34,591 nt of DNA from CAZHGD01 sp964531735 (lineage in GTDB: Bacteria; Armatimonadota; UBA10988). The stretch spans positions 1 through 34,591 of the forward strand of contig CAZHGD010000068.1 in the NCBI GenBank assembly GCA_964531735.1. Direction: 5' to 3'. Shown one piece after another: positions 1 through 8,374 of this stretch. The position numbers were made by a program, and so were the translations under genes. The notes beneath the pieces were generated by a model. It saw only the letters and a list, made by a program, of their open reading frames with translations, ran no database searches and was not told where the DNA came from. Each line of letters opens with the position of its first letter. The first letter of the stretch is position 1.

Positions 1-501
1 CCTTACTACCCGAATCTCTACCGCGACCTGCCCAACTTCTGCTATTTCGCCACCTGCTATGGGATCGGTGTGCTGATGGCCACCTGGCCGGCGTTGGAGC
101 GAGCCGTGATCGGGCAGTGCGGTGGCCTGGCAGCCCTCGGCCTGGTCGGCTACGCCCTGAGCCTGGCTGCCGGCGAAGGCCACCTCGGCCGAGTGGCGGT
201 GGCTTGCGGCGCCTGGGGCCTGAGTGGCGCGCTGTACGGCGCCGCGAGTCGACGGGCTTGGTGGCCGCCGCGGCTCGGCGCGTATCTCGGCGAAGCGGCG
301 ATGTCGGTCTACGTGTTGCACGTGCCGGTCATCTCGGTGCTGGCCCACTGGGTGGTCCGCCGAGCCTGGCCGCTGCCGCTCCAAGCGCTGGCCCTGCTGC
401 TCGGTACGGTCGTCGTTACCTTGGGCGGCTACGAACTGGGCGTCCGCCGGTCGCGCTACGGACGTGCGCTGATGGGCATGCCGTCGCGGCCTGACCGGTG
501 A
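1..501 (+). CDS. C-terminal part of a membrane acyltransferase (acyltransferase 3 family)
   Basis: The reading frame is open from the first base of the window and ends at a TGA at 499-501, so only the C-terminal 166 residues are present and the start lies to the left. The visible part has several hydrophobic stretches separated by Arg-rich turns. Near the end is the segment LGEAAMSVYVLHVPVI, which matches the late helix of acyltransferase 3 / OpgC-type proteins (usual form LGxxSYSLYLxHxP). Such proteins are multi-pass inner-membrane enzymes that move acyl groups, often acetyl or succinyl, onto envelope sugars. The catalytic His of the family is near the N-terminus and cannot be checked here. 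The substrate is unknown. No terminator was recognised before the next gene. Confidence 0.7.
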   Translation, partial: PYYPNLYRDLPNFCYFATCYGIGVLMATWPALERAVIGQCGGLAALGLVGYALSLAAGEGHLGRVAVACGAWGLSGALYGAASRRAWWPPRLGAYLGEAAMSVYVLHVPVISVLAHWVVRRAWPLPLQALALLLGTVVVTLGGYELGVRRSRYGRALMGMPSRPDR

Positions 502-528
502 CCGTTCCGGGCCGCCCCGCCCAAGCTG

Positions 529-558
529 CGGACAGCGCCGGCTGGCAGTCGTTACAAT
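529..558 (+). promoter_or_regulatory. Candidate sigma70-type promoter for the YbjN-like gene
   Basis: A -10 like element TACAAT at 553-558 is preceded, with an 18-base spacer, by CGGACA at 529-534, which shares GACA with the -35 consensus. The start codon of the next gene is about 98 bases downstream. The 154-base gap between the two genes otherwise shows nothing. The call rests on hexamer similarity only. Confidence 0.4.
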
Positions 559-655
559 AACTTCACGGAACCGTCGCTACGGCAGCCGCGTCCGACCTGA
601 CGGCAGGCACGCGTGGCGGGTGCCGGTGAACCAGCCAACCTGAAAGGACGGGACG

Positions 656-1144
656 ATGAAGCGGAACGTGGTCTTGACGCTGTTGGTGATGCTGGCGGTG
701 GCGCTGGGCGTCCGGGCCGAGGGGCAGGCCGACCCGCGGGTGGAGAAGCAACTGCAGGCCCTGGGGCTGAAGTACCAGGTGGACAAGGACGGCGACTACA
801 AACTCGTCTTTCAGGCGGGCGACAACCGGACGCAGGTGGTCTTCATCAACTCGGCGACCAACAAGGTTTCGGGTGTGGAGATCCGCGAGATCTGGTCACC
901 GGCCTACGTCGGCAAGGAGCCGCCGAGTGGTGAGTTGCTCCAGAAGGTGCTGGAGGATTCCCAGAAGCGCACGCTCGGGTCCTGGCAGTTGATGGTCAAT
1001 AAGGACCGCTCGCAGTTCGTGCTCAACTACGCGGTCAAGCTGCCCGTCGAGGGCGACGATGCCTTGGTCAAGGTCGCCTGCGGCGTGTGCGCTCAGACCG
1101 CCGACAAGTTGGAGAACGAGATCAGCGGCAAGGACGATCTCTGA
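656..1144 (+). CDS. Small exported protein, YbjN-like
   Basis: A 162-residue protein begins with a typical Sec signal peptide (MKRNVVLTLLVMLAVALGVRA, probable cleavage after ARA-type residues near 21). ATG 656 is chosen because a purine-rich AAAGGACGGG lies just upstream and the signal peptide starts directly there. The mature part has the pattern of the YbjN / type III-chaperone-like fold: a first helix (VEKQLQALGLKYQVD), a strand pair ending in QVVFINSAT, a central helix (GELLQKVLEDSQ), a hydrophobic strand (FVLNYAVKLPVEG) and a long last helix (ALVKVACGVCAQTADKLE). The last helix has two Cys residues three apart. The molecular role of this family is poorly known, and the assignment comes from pattern, not from a search. 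The gene appears monocistronic, with its own promoter and a strong terminator. Confidence 0.6.
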   Translation: MKRNVVLTLLVMLAVALGVRAEGQADPRVEKQLQALGLKYQVDKDGDYKLVFQAGDNRTQVVFINSATNKVSGVEIREIWSPAYVGKEPPSGELLQKVLEDSQKRTLGSWQLMVNKDRSQFVLNYAVKLPVEGDDALVKVACGVCAQTADKLENEISGKDDL

Positions 1145-1205
1145 GGTCGAGGTCGCGGCTCGGCCGGCGCCGAGGCCGCGGCTGACCAAGACCGTCTGGC
1201 CTGAC

Positions 1206-1237
1206 AGCAGCCACCGCGCCAGCGGTGGCTGCTTTGT
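1206..1237 (+). terminator. Rho-independent terminator after the YbjN-like gene
   Basis: A perfect 12-bp inverted repeat (1206-1217 with 1222-1233, arm AGCAGCCACCGC, loop GCCA) is followed by TTTGTGT. It lies 62 bases after the stop codon. A second, imperfect GC-rich hairpin lies closer to the gene at about 1150-1186. Confidence 0.75.
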
Positions 1238-1345
1238 GTCGGGCGGCGAAGGAATGCCGCTGACGTGGCGAACGCAGTGGTGCCGGGCAGCCGTACCACC
1301 ACGATCCGCCCGGCGACCCTGGTGTTCTGGGGCCGGGAGACGAGC

Positions 1346-1924
1346 GTGCGCCGGCATGGATTCACACTGATCGAGCTGCTGGTCGTCATCGCCATCATCG
1401 CGATCCTGGCGGCCATTCTGTTCCCTGTCTTCGCCAAAGCGCGCGAGAAGGCGCGGCAGAGCAGTTGCCAGGCCAACACCAAGCAGTTGGCCCTGGCCGA
1501 GATGCAGTACAGCCAGGACTACGACGAGCGGTTCCCGTACCACCACGACGGTCCGTGGAACACGAGTTGGCGGTTCAAGACACTGCCGTACTGCAAGAAC
1601 TACCAGATCCACAAGTGCCCGTCACATGCGGGCGTTGGTGAGCCGCCCGACTATGGCTCCTACGGCCAGATGTACTACATGAGCGGCCAGCCCCTGGCCA
1701 TCTTCACCAAGCCGGCCGAGACGGCGCTGCTCATCGAGAACGGCGGCGACCCGGCGGCGGTCGACTACGCCAAGTACGCGGCCGGCGGCATCTCCAATCT
1801 GTCGTTGGTCCTGGCGCGCCACAACGACGGCTCGAACCTGAGCTTCGTGGACGGTCATGCCAAATGGGCCCGCACCGAGTTGCTGTACTACTACAGCAGC
1901 CCGCTGTGGAACCCGCAAGGCTGA
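1346..1924 (+). CDS. Prepilin-like protein with type IV N-methylation motif (DUF1559-like)
   Basis: I place the start at GTG 1346, not at the upstream in-frame ATG 1265. GTG 1346 has GGGAG (1334-1339 region) at good spacing, and it gives a short basic leader, MRRHG, before the prepilin cleavage site G|FTLIELL, with Glu at +5 of the mature protein. The product is 192 residues. The hydrophobic helix VVIAIIAILAAILFPVF follows, then AKAREKARQSSCQANTKQLALAE, a globular part, and a late FVDGHAKW segment of the kind ending many DUF1559/H-X9-DG proteins. Such pseudopilin-like proteins are cleaved and methylated by a PilD-type peptidase and are amplified to many copies in Armatimonadota, Planctomycetota and Lentisphaerota. 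The specific function is unknown. No other pilus genes are in the window. Confidence 0.85.
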   Translation: MRRHGFTLIELLVVIAIIAILAAILFPVFAKAREKARQSSCQANTKQLALAEMQYSQDYDERFPYHHDGPWNTSWRFKTLPYCKNYQIHKCPSHAGVGEPPDYGSYGQMYYMSGQPLAIFTKPAETALLIENGGDPAAVDYAKYAAGGISNLSLVLARHNDGSNLSFVDGHAKWARTELLYYYSSPLWNPQG

Positions 1925-1945
1925 CGCGGCTGCGGCACCGCGTGA

Positions 1946-3991
1946 TCAGCGTCGCCGCTGGTAGCTGATCAGCGCCGAATCCGGTTGCCGCGTGAGGTTG
2001 ACGGTCACGCGCGAGGACACCGGTGCGCCGGCGGTCCACCGCCGTCCGGCGTCCCAGTCGTGGAACTCGTACTCGCCCATCGGCGCCAGGGCCTGGAGTT
2101 GGAAGGTGGCCTGCTCGAACGGGCTGCGCGGGCGCTTCAGCACGACCAGCAGCCCTTCGTCGCTCTCGGGCAGGTGCAGTTGGTAGGCGCACCAGGCGTC
2201 GTCGGCGCGGGTGTAGGCCGTCAGCGGGTAGAACTCGCCGTAGTAGTACCGGCGCACCGTCAGGTACTGCGTCAGCAGGCGGCGGGCGTGCTCGAACGGG
2301 TAGTCCTCGGGTATCGCCGGCTGCGCGGCGTCGCCCTGGCCGTGCAGGCCCATCACCAGCGACGCCGACATGTTGCTGCGCAGGATGTAGTCGTCGCAGT
2401 CGCGCAGGTAGCCAGCGCCGATGCCGTTGATCGGCACGTACATCGACAGGCCGAGCGTGTGGCACTGGGCGACGGTGGCATCGCGGTGCCCCACGGCATA
2501 GTCGGTGCGCCACAGCGGCGTGGCCCGGCTGATGCTCTCCAGGTCGATGCGCCGTCCGCCGCTGGCGCAGTTGTCGATGATCAGCTCCGGATGGCGCGCC
2601 AGCAGTTCGTCCCACAGCGCGTACTGGCCCTCCACGTAGCGGATCTCGGTGAGGCCCTCACGCTCGGGCTCGTCGGCCGCCTGCCAGTAGGCGTGCTGCG
2701 CGATGTTCGAGTCCCAGCGCAGGCACCCGATGCCCCAGGTGGCGATGCGCTCGGAGAGGTAGTCGGTGAGGAAGCGGCGCGCCTCCGGATGACCCAGGTC
2801 GAGCAGGCGATCGCCGGCGCCGAGCTGGTTGCGCGCGCTCTCCATGGCGCACCACTCCTCGGTGCTGAGGTGGTCGCCGTAGTCGGCCCAGGTGACCGCG
2901 CGCTCGGGTGGCACCGACAAGAGCCACGGAGCCAACTGGTTGGCCCACGGCGTGCCCGGCGCCACGCGCTCCGGCTCGAACCAGAGCAGCAGTCGGCGGC
3001 CATGCCGCGCGGCGGCGTCACCGATGGGTTGCAGCCCCGCTGGGTACAGATCGGGTCGCGGGTCCCACCAGCCGGCGTTCGCCATCCAGTGTCCGGCCTG
3101 GCCGAACCACTCGGCGTCGATCCAGTAGTACTCGAACGGCAGCGCGTGCCGCTCGATCTGCCGCAGGTTGTCCAGGTGGACGGCCGCCGGTGTGCCGCCC
3201 CAGTTGCCGTTGCACAGCGGAGCCACCAGCGGCTGGCCGCCCGGTCGCGGGCGGTGGTGGGCCAGGATGAGCCGACGCAGCCCATTGTGGCCGCTGATCG
3301 GCTCGCCGGCCCAGGCGAGCAGCAGTATCCGCGGCGTCCGGACGCTCTCGCCGGGCTGCAGCCGGAACCGCGTGTGAGCCATGCCGGCGCGCAGCCGCAA
3401 CGAGCCGTCGGCGTCGCGGCCGAAGCGCGTCTGCCATTCGCCGGTCCAGCCGACCGCCAGCATCACGCCGTGGTCGCCGAGCACGACGTTCCAGAACGGC
3501 AGCACCTCGCTGGAGGAGCGCCCGCCGCCGGGTTGCAGCGTCAGTTCGCCCTTGGGCCGCAAGCCGCGTTCGAGCGGCTCGAAGTCCATCGCCGAGCACA
3601 GGGCGCCGCGTGAGTAGCGCACGCTGCACGGCTCGTGCGCTGCCAGCGCCCAGGTCGCGTCGAGCGGTAGCACCTCTTCCAGCAGGGGCGAATCGGCAGC
3701 GCCCTCGTTGCTCAGGTGCAGCACCCACTCGATGGCTGGGAACCGCTGGTAGCTGCGCACCTCCGCGCGGAGGCACAGGCCCAGCGCCGCGTGGCGCCAG
3801 GTGACGCGATGCGTGGTAGCGCCCGCGACCGGATCGCCGGGCTCGCCGGTCTGCTGCCAGCCCGGATCGTCGAGCGCCGGCGGCTGGCCGTCGATCCGTA
3901 GCGAGAACGGCGGCGCCGACTGGGCCTCGGGTGTGATGAACGAGTGGAGCCAGGCCGCGGCCGTGCGCTGCGGATCGGTGGTGCCTGTCAT
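1946..3991 (-). CDS. GH36-type alpha-galactosidase (melibiase)
   Basis: A 681-residue protein without a signal peptide, so probably cytoplasmic. An N-terminal beta-sandwich region (about 1-250) precedes a (beta/alpha)8 barrel. GH36/melibiase landmarks seen in order are YYWIDAEWF (288-296), LLLWFEPERV (335-343), RWDSN with the likely nucleophile Asp427, NCASGGRRIDLE (474-485), and WRTDY with Asp497 as candidate acid/base. The family hydrolyses terminal alpha-1,6-linked galactose from raffinose-type sugars or galactomannan side chains; some members act on other alpha-galactosides. GAAAGG precedes ATG 3991. The gene follows the UroD-family gene on the same strand after 57 bases, so the two are probably co-transcribed. 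It converges with the prepilin-like gene, with 21 bases between them. Confidence 0.88.
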   Translation of the reverse strand: MTGTTDPQRTAAAWLHSFITPEAQSAPPFSLRIDGQPPALDDPGWQQTGEPGDPVAGATTHRVTWRHAALGLCLRAEVRSYQRFPAIEWVLHLSNEGAADSPLLEEVLPLDATWALAAHEPCSVRYSRGALCSAMDFEPLERGLRPKGELTLQPGGGRSSSEVLPFWNVVLGDHGVMLAVGWTGEWQTRFGRDADGSLRLRAGMAHTRFRLQPGESVRTPRILLLAWAGEPISGHNGLRRLILAHHRPRPGGQPLVAPLCNGNWGGTPAAVHLDNLRQIERHALPFEYYWIDAEWFGQAGHWMANAGWWDPRPDLYPAGLQPIGDAAARHGRRLLLWFEPERVAPGTPWANQLAPWLLSVPPERAVTWADYGDHLSTEEWCAMESARNQLGAGDRLLDLGHPEARRFLTDYLSERIATWGIGCLRWDSNIAQHAYWQAADEPEREGLTEIRYVEGQYALWDELLARHPELIIDNCASGGRRIDLESISRATPLWRTDYAVGHRDATVAQCHTLGLSMYVPINGIGAGYLRDCDDYILRSNMSASLVMGLHGQGDAAQPAIPEDYPFEHARRLLTQYLTVRRYYYGEFYPLTAYTRADDAWCAYQLHLPESDEGLLVVLKRPRSPFEQATFQLQALAPMGEYEFHDWDAGRRWTAGAPVSSRVTVNLTRQPDSALISYQRRR

Positions 3992-4048
3992 GGCGTGCCT
4001 TTCGGGTTGGGGATCGCGGCCACGGCGTCTCGCGCCGGGCCGGCGCGC

Positions 4049-5038
4049 TTACCAGTGCGGGCCGCCGGGGCATTCGCGCTGGACCGCGGCAATGGCCGCG
4101 TCCAGGTTCGCCGCGGGCGTATCGCGTCCGGGGTAGAGCTGCACATACGAGCAGCCACAGTGCGCCAGTTCGCGCAGGCGCTCGTCGATCTGCGCCGGCG
4201 TCAGTTCGGCCATCTCCTGCGGCGTGAGCTGCGTCCAGAAGCGCTCCCCCATGACCTCGTACATCTCCGCGTTGGTCAGCAGCTTGCAGCCGGCGCCGTG
4301 GAACTCGGTGATGCCCACCTCGTCGCGGCAGATGCGCAGGTGCTCGACGCGCAACAGCTCACTGTGCATGAACCGCGTGCGCTGGCCGGCGTACAGTCGC
4401 TGATAGCGCGGCACGATGAACTCGCGGAACATCGCCGGCGAGAGCAGGCCGGCGTAGTCATCGCCGGTGTAGCCGAACCCGTGGTACTCGGCGCCCACGG
4501 TGGCCGCGCTGAACCGCGCCATGGCCTCCTGCGCGTCGGCCACGAAGTCGAGCAACGCCGCGCCATTGGTCGGGTCCTCGAGCAGCCAGCCGAGCGCCGC
4601 GCCGTTGGTGATCTCGCAGGCCACCGTGGCGATGCCGCCGTCGTAGCCGCCGCACGCGCCTTGGTAACCGCGCTCGCGGTAGTACTGCCAGGCTTCGTAC
4701 CGCCGGCCCATCCAGCCGGCCGCGCGCGGATCGCCCCAGCGCAGACCAGGCGCGTCGGCCACCTGGCTGAGGAGAGGGCGCGACGTGTCCAGATAGGGTA
4801 TCTCGTCGGCGGCGGTGTCGATCACCGGCACGCCGAGGAACGAGGCGAACACGCACGGCGGCGAATCGGGCGCCGGATGGATGAACCGGCCGACGCCCCA
4901 GCGCTGCTCGGCGAAGGCCTTGGCCGCCAACTGCGCCTCGTACATCACCGCCGGCGAGCCGTAGTAGTCGCGGTAGCTGACGCCCGCGTAGGTGGTGTAG
5001 GTGACGTTGCAGAACGCGATGTGCCACTTCGGGTCCAT
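4049..5038 (-). CDS. UroD-family protein (possible corrinoid methyltransferase-like)
   Basis: The frame is open to 5164, but the 42 residues upstream of ATG 5038 are low-complexity and Arg/Pro-rich. ATG 5038 has GGAG five bases upstream and begins MDPKWHIAFCNVTY, so I use it (329 residues). The segment DDYAGLLSPAMFREFIVPRYQRLY is the typical core of the uroporphyrinogen decarboxylase superfamily, followed by FMHSELLRVEH and EFHGAGCKL. True HemE enzymes lie with haem genes and have a different N-terminus. Members found beside sugar genes are more often MtaA/MtbA-like zinc methyltransferase relatives, but the usual HxC zinc motif is not clear here. Substrate is unknown. The GH36 gene follows after 57 bases, suggesting a shared role in handling a modified sugar or its product. 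Confidence 0.75.
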   Translation of the reverse strand: MDPKWHIAFCNVTYTTYAGVSYRDYYGSPAVMYEAQLAAKAFAEQRWGVGRFIHPAPDSPPCVFASFLGVPVIDTAADEIPYLDTSRPLLSQVADAPGLRWGDPRAAGWMGRRYEAWQYYRERGYQGACGGYDGGIATVACEITNGAALGWLLEDPTNGAALLDFVADAQEAMARFSAATVGAEYHGFGYTGDDYAGLLSPAMFREFIVPRYQRLYAGQRTRFMHSELLRVEHLRICRDEVGITEFHGAGCKLLTNAEMYEVMGERFWTQLTPQEMAELTPAQIDERLRELAHCGCSYVQLYPGRDTPAANLDAAIAAVQRECPGGPHW

Positions 5039-5165
5039 GCTGGCTCCGGCCCGCCGCGAGCGGACGCCGGCCCCGTTCGGTGGTGGGGCTCGGGTTCCTC
5101 CGGTGGATGTGCGCGCGCAGAAGGCGTGATCCGTCGCGCGCGGAATAGCCTCGCGGAGCACCACG

Positions 5166-7727
5166 ATGGGGCGAGAGCCGGTGTGGTTGGTCGGTCTGCT
5201 GCTGTCGGTCGGCTGGTGCCAGGCCGCGGTGGGCGAGTGGTCGACCGGCGAGGTGGCCTATCGCTTCGAGGCCGGCGCGCGGACGCTGTCGGCGACCTGC
5301 GCCGGTCGCACCTGGCAAGCGCTGAGCGGCCTCGGGCCGCGGTTCCTGTGGGGCGGGCAGGAGCGCCCCGATGCCGAGGTCCGCGTGACTCTGCTCGCGG
5401 CCGACGAGCGTGACGGCCGGCTAGTCTGCACCTATCGAGCCACCTGCGGCAGTGAGGCCGAGACCTTCACGCTGAGCCTGGGCGTCACCGCCGGCGCCCT
5501 CACCGTGATCGTGCAGTCGCCCTCGCGCCGGTGCGCGCGGGTCAGCGCCGGGCGCTGTGTCGGCTGGCCGCGCTGGCACCGCTTCGGCTACACGCGCCAT
5601 GCGGAGCCCTACGGCCAGCAGTTCTGGCCGATGGTGGCCGCCCTGGCCGCTGAGCCGCCGCTCTATGCCGCGGCGACCTGGGACATGGCGGCCAGCAACG
5701 GCACGACCTGGTCCGCGCCGGATCAGCGCACCCGCGGCGAGGGCGACTTCGCCGCGGCGCTCGACGTCACCTACTCGCCGAACGCCGCCGGCGTGCGCGA
5801 CCCGGTTGACGAGACGCTGACGCTGCGCGTCTCGCGCGACCTGTGGCCGACGATCCCGCCGCCGACGCAGCGGCCGAGCGAGTATGCCGCCGAACTGGCG
5901 CAGTCGGTCTTCGTCGATGTCTGGGGCGGCAGCGCGGTGGACACGGAGTACTTCCTGGCGCATCTGGCGGCGCTGACCGGCGGCCGGCAGCGGTTCTACA
6001 CCATCCTGCAGAACTGGCAGGCCGGTGGTTTCGACGCGCTACTGCCCGACAGCATCGTCATGCCCGACTACCCGCCGAACCCGGGCATTGGCAGTGTCGA
6101 CGAACTGCGCCGCCTGTCGGCCGCCGGTCGCCGGCTGGGCCGGTTCGGCCTGCGCACCAACTACCTGTTGCTGCGTAACGCCGCCCCGAGCGTCAAGGCC
6201 GGCCGGGCCCGCCCGGCGACGGGTGCCGACGGCAAGCCGGCGTGGTTCACGCGGCCGGCGGACTGGCTGCCGCTGGGTCGCCGCCAGGAGACCGAGATCG
6301 CCCGCCTGTTCGACACCAACGCCAACTTCAGCGACCAGTACGGCAGCGGCGGCGCGCCTTGGGCCTACACCGACGCGGCCGGCTCGGTGGCCATGCGGCA
6401 CAGCCAGCAACAGCAGCGCGAGTTCCTGCGCTACCTCAAGGATGCTCACCGGGGCCCGCTGGGCACCGAGACGCTGATCGACGAGACGCAGCTCGGCGAG
6501 TTCATGGACACCGGCGACTTCGGCATCTTCGACGGCTACCACCGCGCCTTCACACCGGAGTTCAAGCTGCGGCGCATTCACCACCTGACCTGCGTACACG
6601 GCCTGGGCCTGATGTACCGCTACTTCGAGATGCCGCCGTTCAAGCTGTTCAGCAGCGGCCAGAGCCCGTGCCTGTCGGCGCCAGAGTTCTGGGACGACTA
6701 CCGCGCGGCCGAGGTGCTCTACGGCAATGGCGGCTACCTGTTCTACTACCCCGGCATGCGCTGGGACTACGTGGCCACCGAATGCGTGCTGATCGGCACG
6801 CTGCAACGCTGGTGGGCGCTGCAACCGGTGCGGGCCGTGCGCTACTGGCACGAGGGCGGCTGGCGGTCGCTGCCGGAGATCGTCGCCGCCGGCGTCAACC
6901 CGCTGCCCGATCCCTGGGCGCCGGGCGCCAACCCGCCGTGCTTGCGGCGCATTCGCGTCGAGTACGCCAACGGCCTGCAGGTGGTCGTCAACCGCTTGCC
7001 CGAGGAGTTCACCGTGGCGGCCGGCTCGCAGAACGTGGTCCTGCCGAAGTCGGGCTGGGTGGCCTGGACCGCCGACGGCCGCGTCCTCGCCTGGTCGGCC
7101 TACCAGCCAGGTACCCGGCACCGCGTGGATTACCTGCTGGACCGCGATGCCGGCCTGACCTACCTCGACCCGCGCGGCGCCGAGGTCAACGGCGAGACCC
7201 GGCCGACCATCCGCCGCGGCCAGTCGGTCACGCGCCTCGACCCGGCCACCGGCGAACTGACCATCGACGGCGTCGCACGGCGCCACGAGCCGCCCGGCGC
7301 CAGGCCGGTGACGCGGCTGGACTTCCGCTTCGCCACCTCGCTGCACGGCTGGAGCCCGCAGAGCTGCTTCGGCCGCATCGCGCTGCGCAACGGCGCGCTG
7401 GAGGCCGAGATCACCGGCGAGGACCCGTACCTGTGCGGGCCGGTGCTCGATCTGGCGCCTGACACAGTCAAGGAGGTGGTGGTGCGGATGAGCCTGACCT
7501 GCGGCACGTTCGGCCAACTCTACTTCATCACTGAGCGTGCCAAGACCTGGTCGGAGGAGCGCTGCCTCCATTTCAAGGTCCAGCCGGACGGGCAGTTGCA
7601 CGACGTGCGCATCAAGGTGGCCGACCACCCCCAGTGGCGCGGCCAGCGCATCACCGGCCTGCGGCTCGATCCCGAACACGGCGCCGCGCCGGGCGTGGTG
7701 CGCGTGGAGCGGGTGTGGGGGGAGTGA
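5166..7727 (+). CDS. Large exported protein of unknown function, glycosidase-like
   Basis: The protein has 853 residues and starts at ATG 5166 with CGGAG at 5154-5158. An N-terminal signal peptide (VWLVGLLLSVGWCQAA) is followed by a beta-rich region to about 235. A central region resembles a TIM-barrel glycosidase (WQAGGFDALLPDSIVMPDYPPNP, LGRFGLRTNYLLL, FDTNANFSDQY, LIDETQLGEF, YFEMPPFKLF). A C-terminal beta-rich region from about 600 could bind carbohydrate. I could not assign a GH family with certainty; DUF5696-type or GH101-like proteins come to mind. The acidic residues in LIDETQLGEFMDTGDFGIFDGYH are candidates for the active site. The gene diverges from the UroD/GH36 unit over 127 bases. 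Its TGA stop at 7725-7727 overlaps the first repeat of the following REP cluster. Confidence 0.6.
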   Translation: MGREPVWLVGLLLSVGWCQAAVGEWSTGEVAYRFEAGARTLSATCAGRTWQALSGLGPRFLWGGQERPDAEVRVTLLAADERDGRLVCTYRATCGSEAETFTLSLGVTAGALTVIVQSPSRRCARVSAGRCVGWPRWHRFGYTRHAEPYGQQFWPMVAALAAEPPLYAAATWDMAASNGTTWSAPDQRTRGEGDFAAALDVTYSPNAAGVRDPVDETLTLRVSRDLWPTIPPPTQRPSEYAAELAQSVFVDVWGGSAVDTEYFLAHLAALTGGRQRFYTILQNWQAGGFDALLPDSIVMPDYPPNPGIGSVDELRRLSAAGRRLGRFGLRTNYLLLRNAAPSVKAGRARPATGADGKPAWFTRPADWLPLGRRQETEIARLFDTNANFSDQYGSGGAPWAYTDAAGSVAMRHSQQQQREFLRYLKDAHRGPLGTETLIDETQLGEFMDTGDFGIFDGYHRAFTPEFKLRRIHHLTCVHGLGLMYRYFEMPPFKLFSSGQSPCLSAPEFWDDYRAAEVLYGNGGYLFYYPGMRWDYVATECVLIGTLQRWWALQPVRAVRYWHEGGWRSLPEIVAAGVNPLPDPWAPGANPPCLRRIRVEYANGLQVVVNRLPEEFTVAAGSQNVVLPKSGWVAWTADGRVLAWSAYQPGTRHRVDYLLDRDAGLTYLDPRGAEVNGETRPTIRRGQSVTRLDPATGELTIDGVARRHEPPGARPVTRLDFRFATSLHGWSPQSCFGRIALRNGALEAEITGEDPYLCGPVLDLAPDTVKEVVVRMSLTCGTFGQLYFITERAKTWSEERCLHFKVQPDGQLHDVRIKVADHPQWRGQRITGLRLDPEHGAAPGVVRVERVWGE

Positions 7728-7780
7728 CGAAACAAGGGGACATGACGAAACAAGGGGACATGATACGAGTTTCTTGCGCC
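7726..7780 (+). repeat. REP-like arm with an 18-bp tandem duplication
   Basis: An 18-bp unit beginning GACGAAACAAGGGGAC occurs twice head to tail (7726-7743 and 7744-7761) with no mismatch. The second copy continues into GATACGAGTTTC, so the arm runs from GAAAC to GTTTC, short inverted ends typical of the family described at 8375-8551 and 9157-9283. The first copy overlaps the last two bases of the stop codon of the preceding gene. No inverted partner arm is seen nearby. Confidence 0.75.
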
Positions 7781-7859
7781 CAGAGGTCCGTGACGGCAGC
7801 CCGACACCTGCTCCAGCACGTATCCATGACGACGGCGGACGCCGCCATCAGCATCATGT

Positions 7860-8342
7860 TCGCGAGTCTCTGCGAGCCCGTACCGCATTCGCGTCGGCCC
7901 GTTCTGGTACAACGAACGCGACGAGCAGCGGCTGCTGTCGGGCATCGGGCCGGCGGAGCACCGCTACCGGGCCGACGGGTTGCGCGCGGCCAAGGTGCTG
8001 CCCGACCAGGTGACCTGGTACCTGTACGACGGCGCCAACCTGGTCTGCGGGATGTACGGTGGCGATGCAGCTCGACGCGCAAGGGCAGGTGGTGGACCGG
8101 CCGCTCTACGACGCCTGGGGCAACCGGCGGAACGCGGGCGCTGGCACGGCCTACGGCTACCGCGGGCAGTACGGCTACTACTGGGATTCGGACACCGAGT
8201 TGCACCTGCTCACTTGGCGCTGGTACGACCCGGAACTGGCGCGGTCTGTGACGCGGGACCCGACTGGTACAACGGGAAGATGAACCTGTATGGGTACTGT
8301 GGGAACGGTCCGGTGAACAGTGAAGACCCGTCGGGCAGACCA
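7860..8342 (+). pseudogene. Decayed RHS/YD-repeat core fragment
   Basis: Pieces of an RHS-repeat core domain can be read only by changing frame. The first frame gives RIRVGPFWYNERDEQRLL, then RYRADGLRAAKVLP, VTWYLYDGANLVCGM. Around 8050-8062 the frame shifts to MQLDAQGQVVDRPLYDAWGN, YGYRGQYGYYWDSD and LLTWRWYDPELARSVTRDPTG. Near 8270 one base appears to be missing, and the first frame resumes with YNGKMNLYGYCGNGPVNSEDPSG, the normal end of the core (compare RFLTRDPIGYxGGxNLYxYVxNNPVNxxDPxG). Intact RHS proteins are very large secreted toxin-delivery shells, so only the last roughly 160 residues of a core survive, without a toxin tip. The remnant has REP-like arms on both sides (7726-7780 and 8337-8400), in the same orientation. 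The last codons of the frame (NQGT and stop) come from a repeat arm. Confidence 0.8.
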
Positions 8343-8374
8343 GGGGACGTGATGCGGCAAACCAGGGGACGGGC
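8337..8374 (+). repeat. Two truncated REP-like arms
   Basis: Two partial copies of the arm precede the full one at 8375. AGACCAGGGGACGTGAT runs 8337-8353 and AAACCAGGGGACG runs 8359-8371, both in the same orientation as the full arm. They suggest local tandem amplification of the AAACCAGGGGAC end, as at 7726-7761. Confidence 0.65.

Noticed and set aside
5111..5142. Inverted GCGCGC-rich repeat in the gap before the 853-residue protein
   Set aside because: It is simple-sequence GC with a long interior and is not distinct from background in DNA of this composition.
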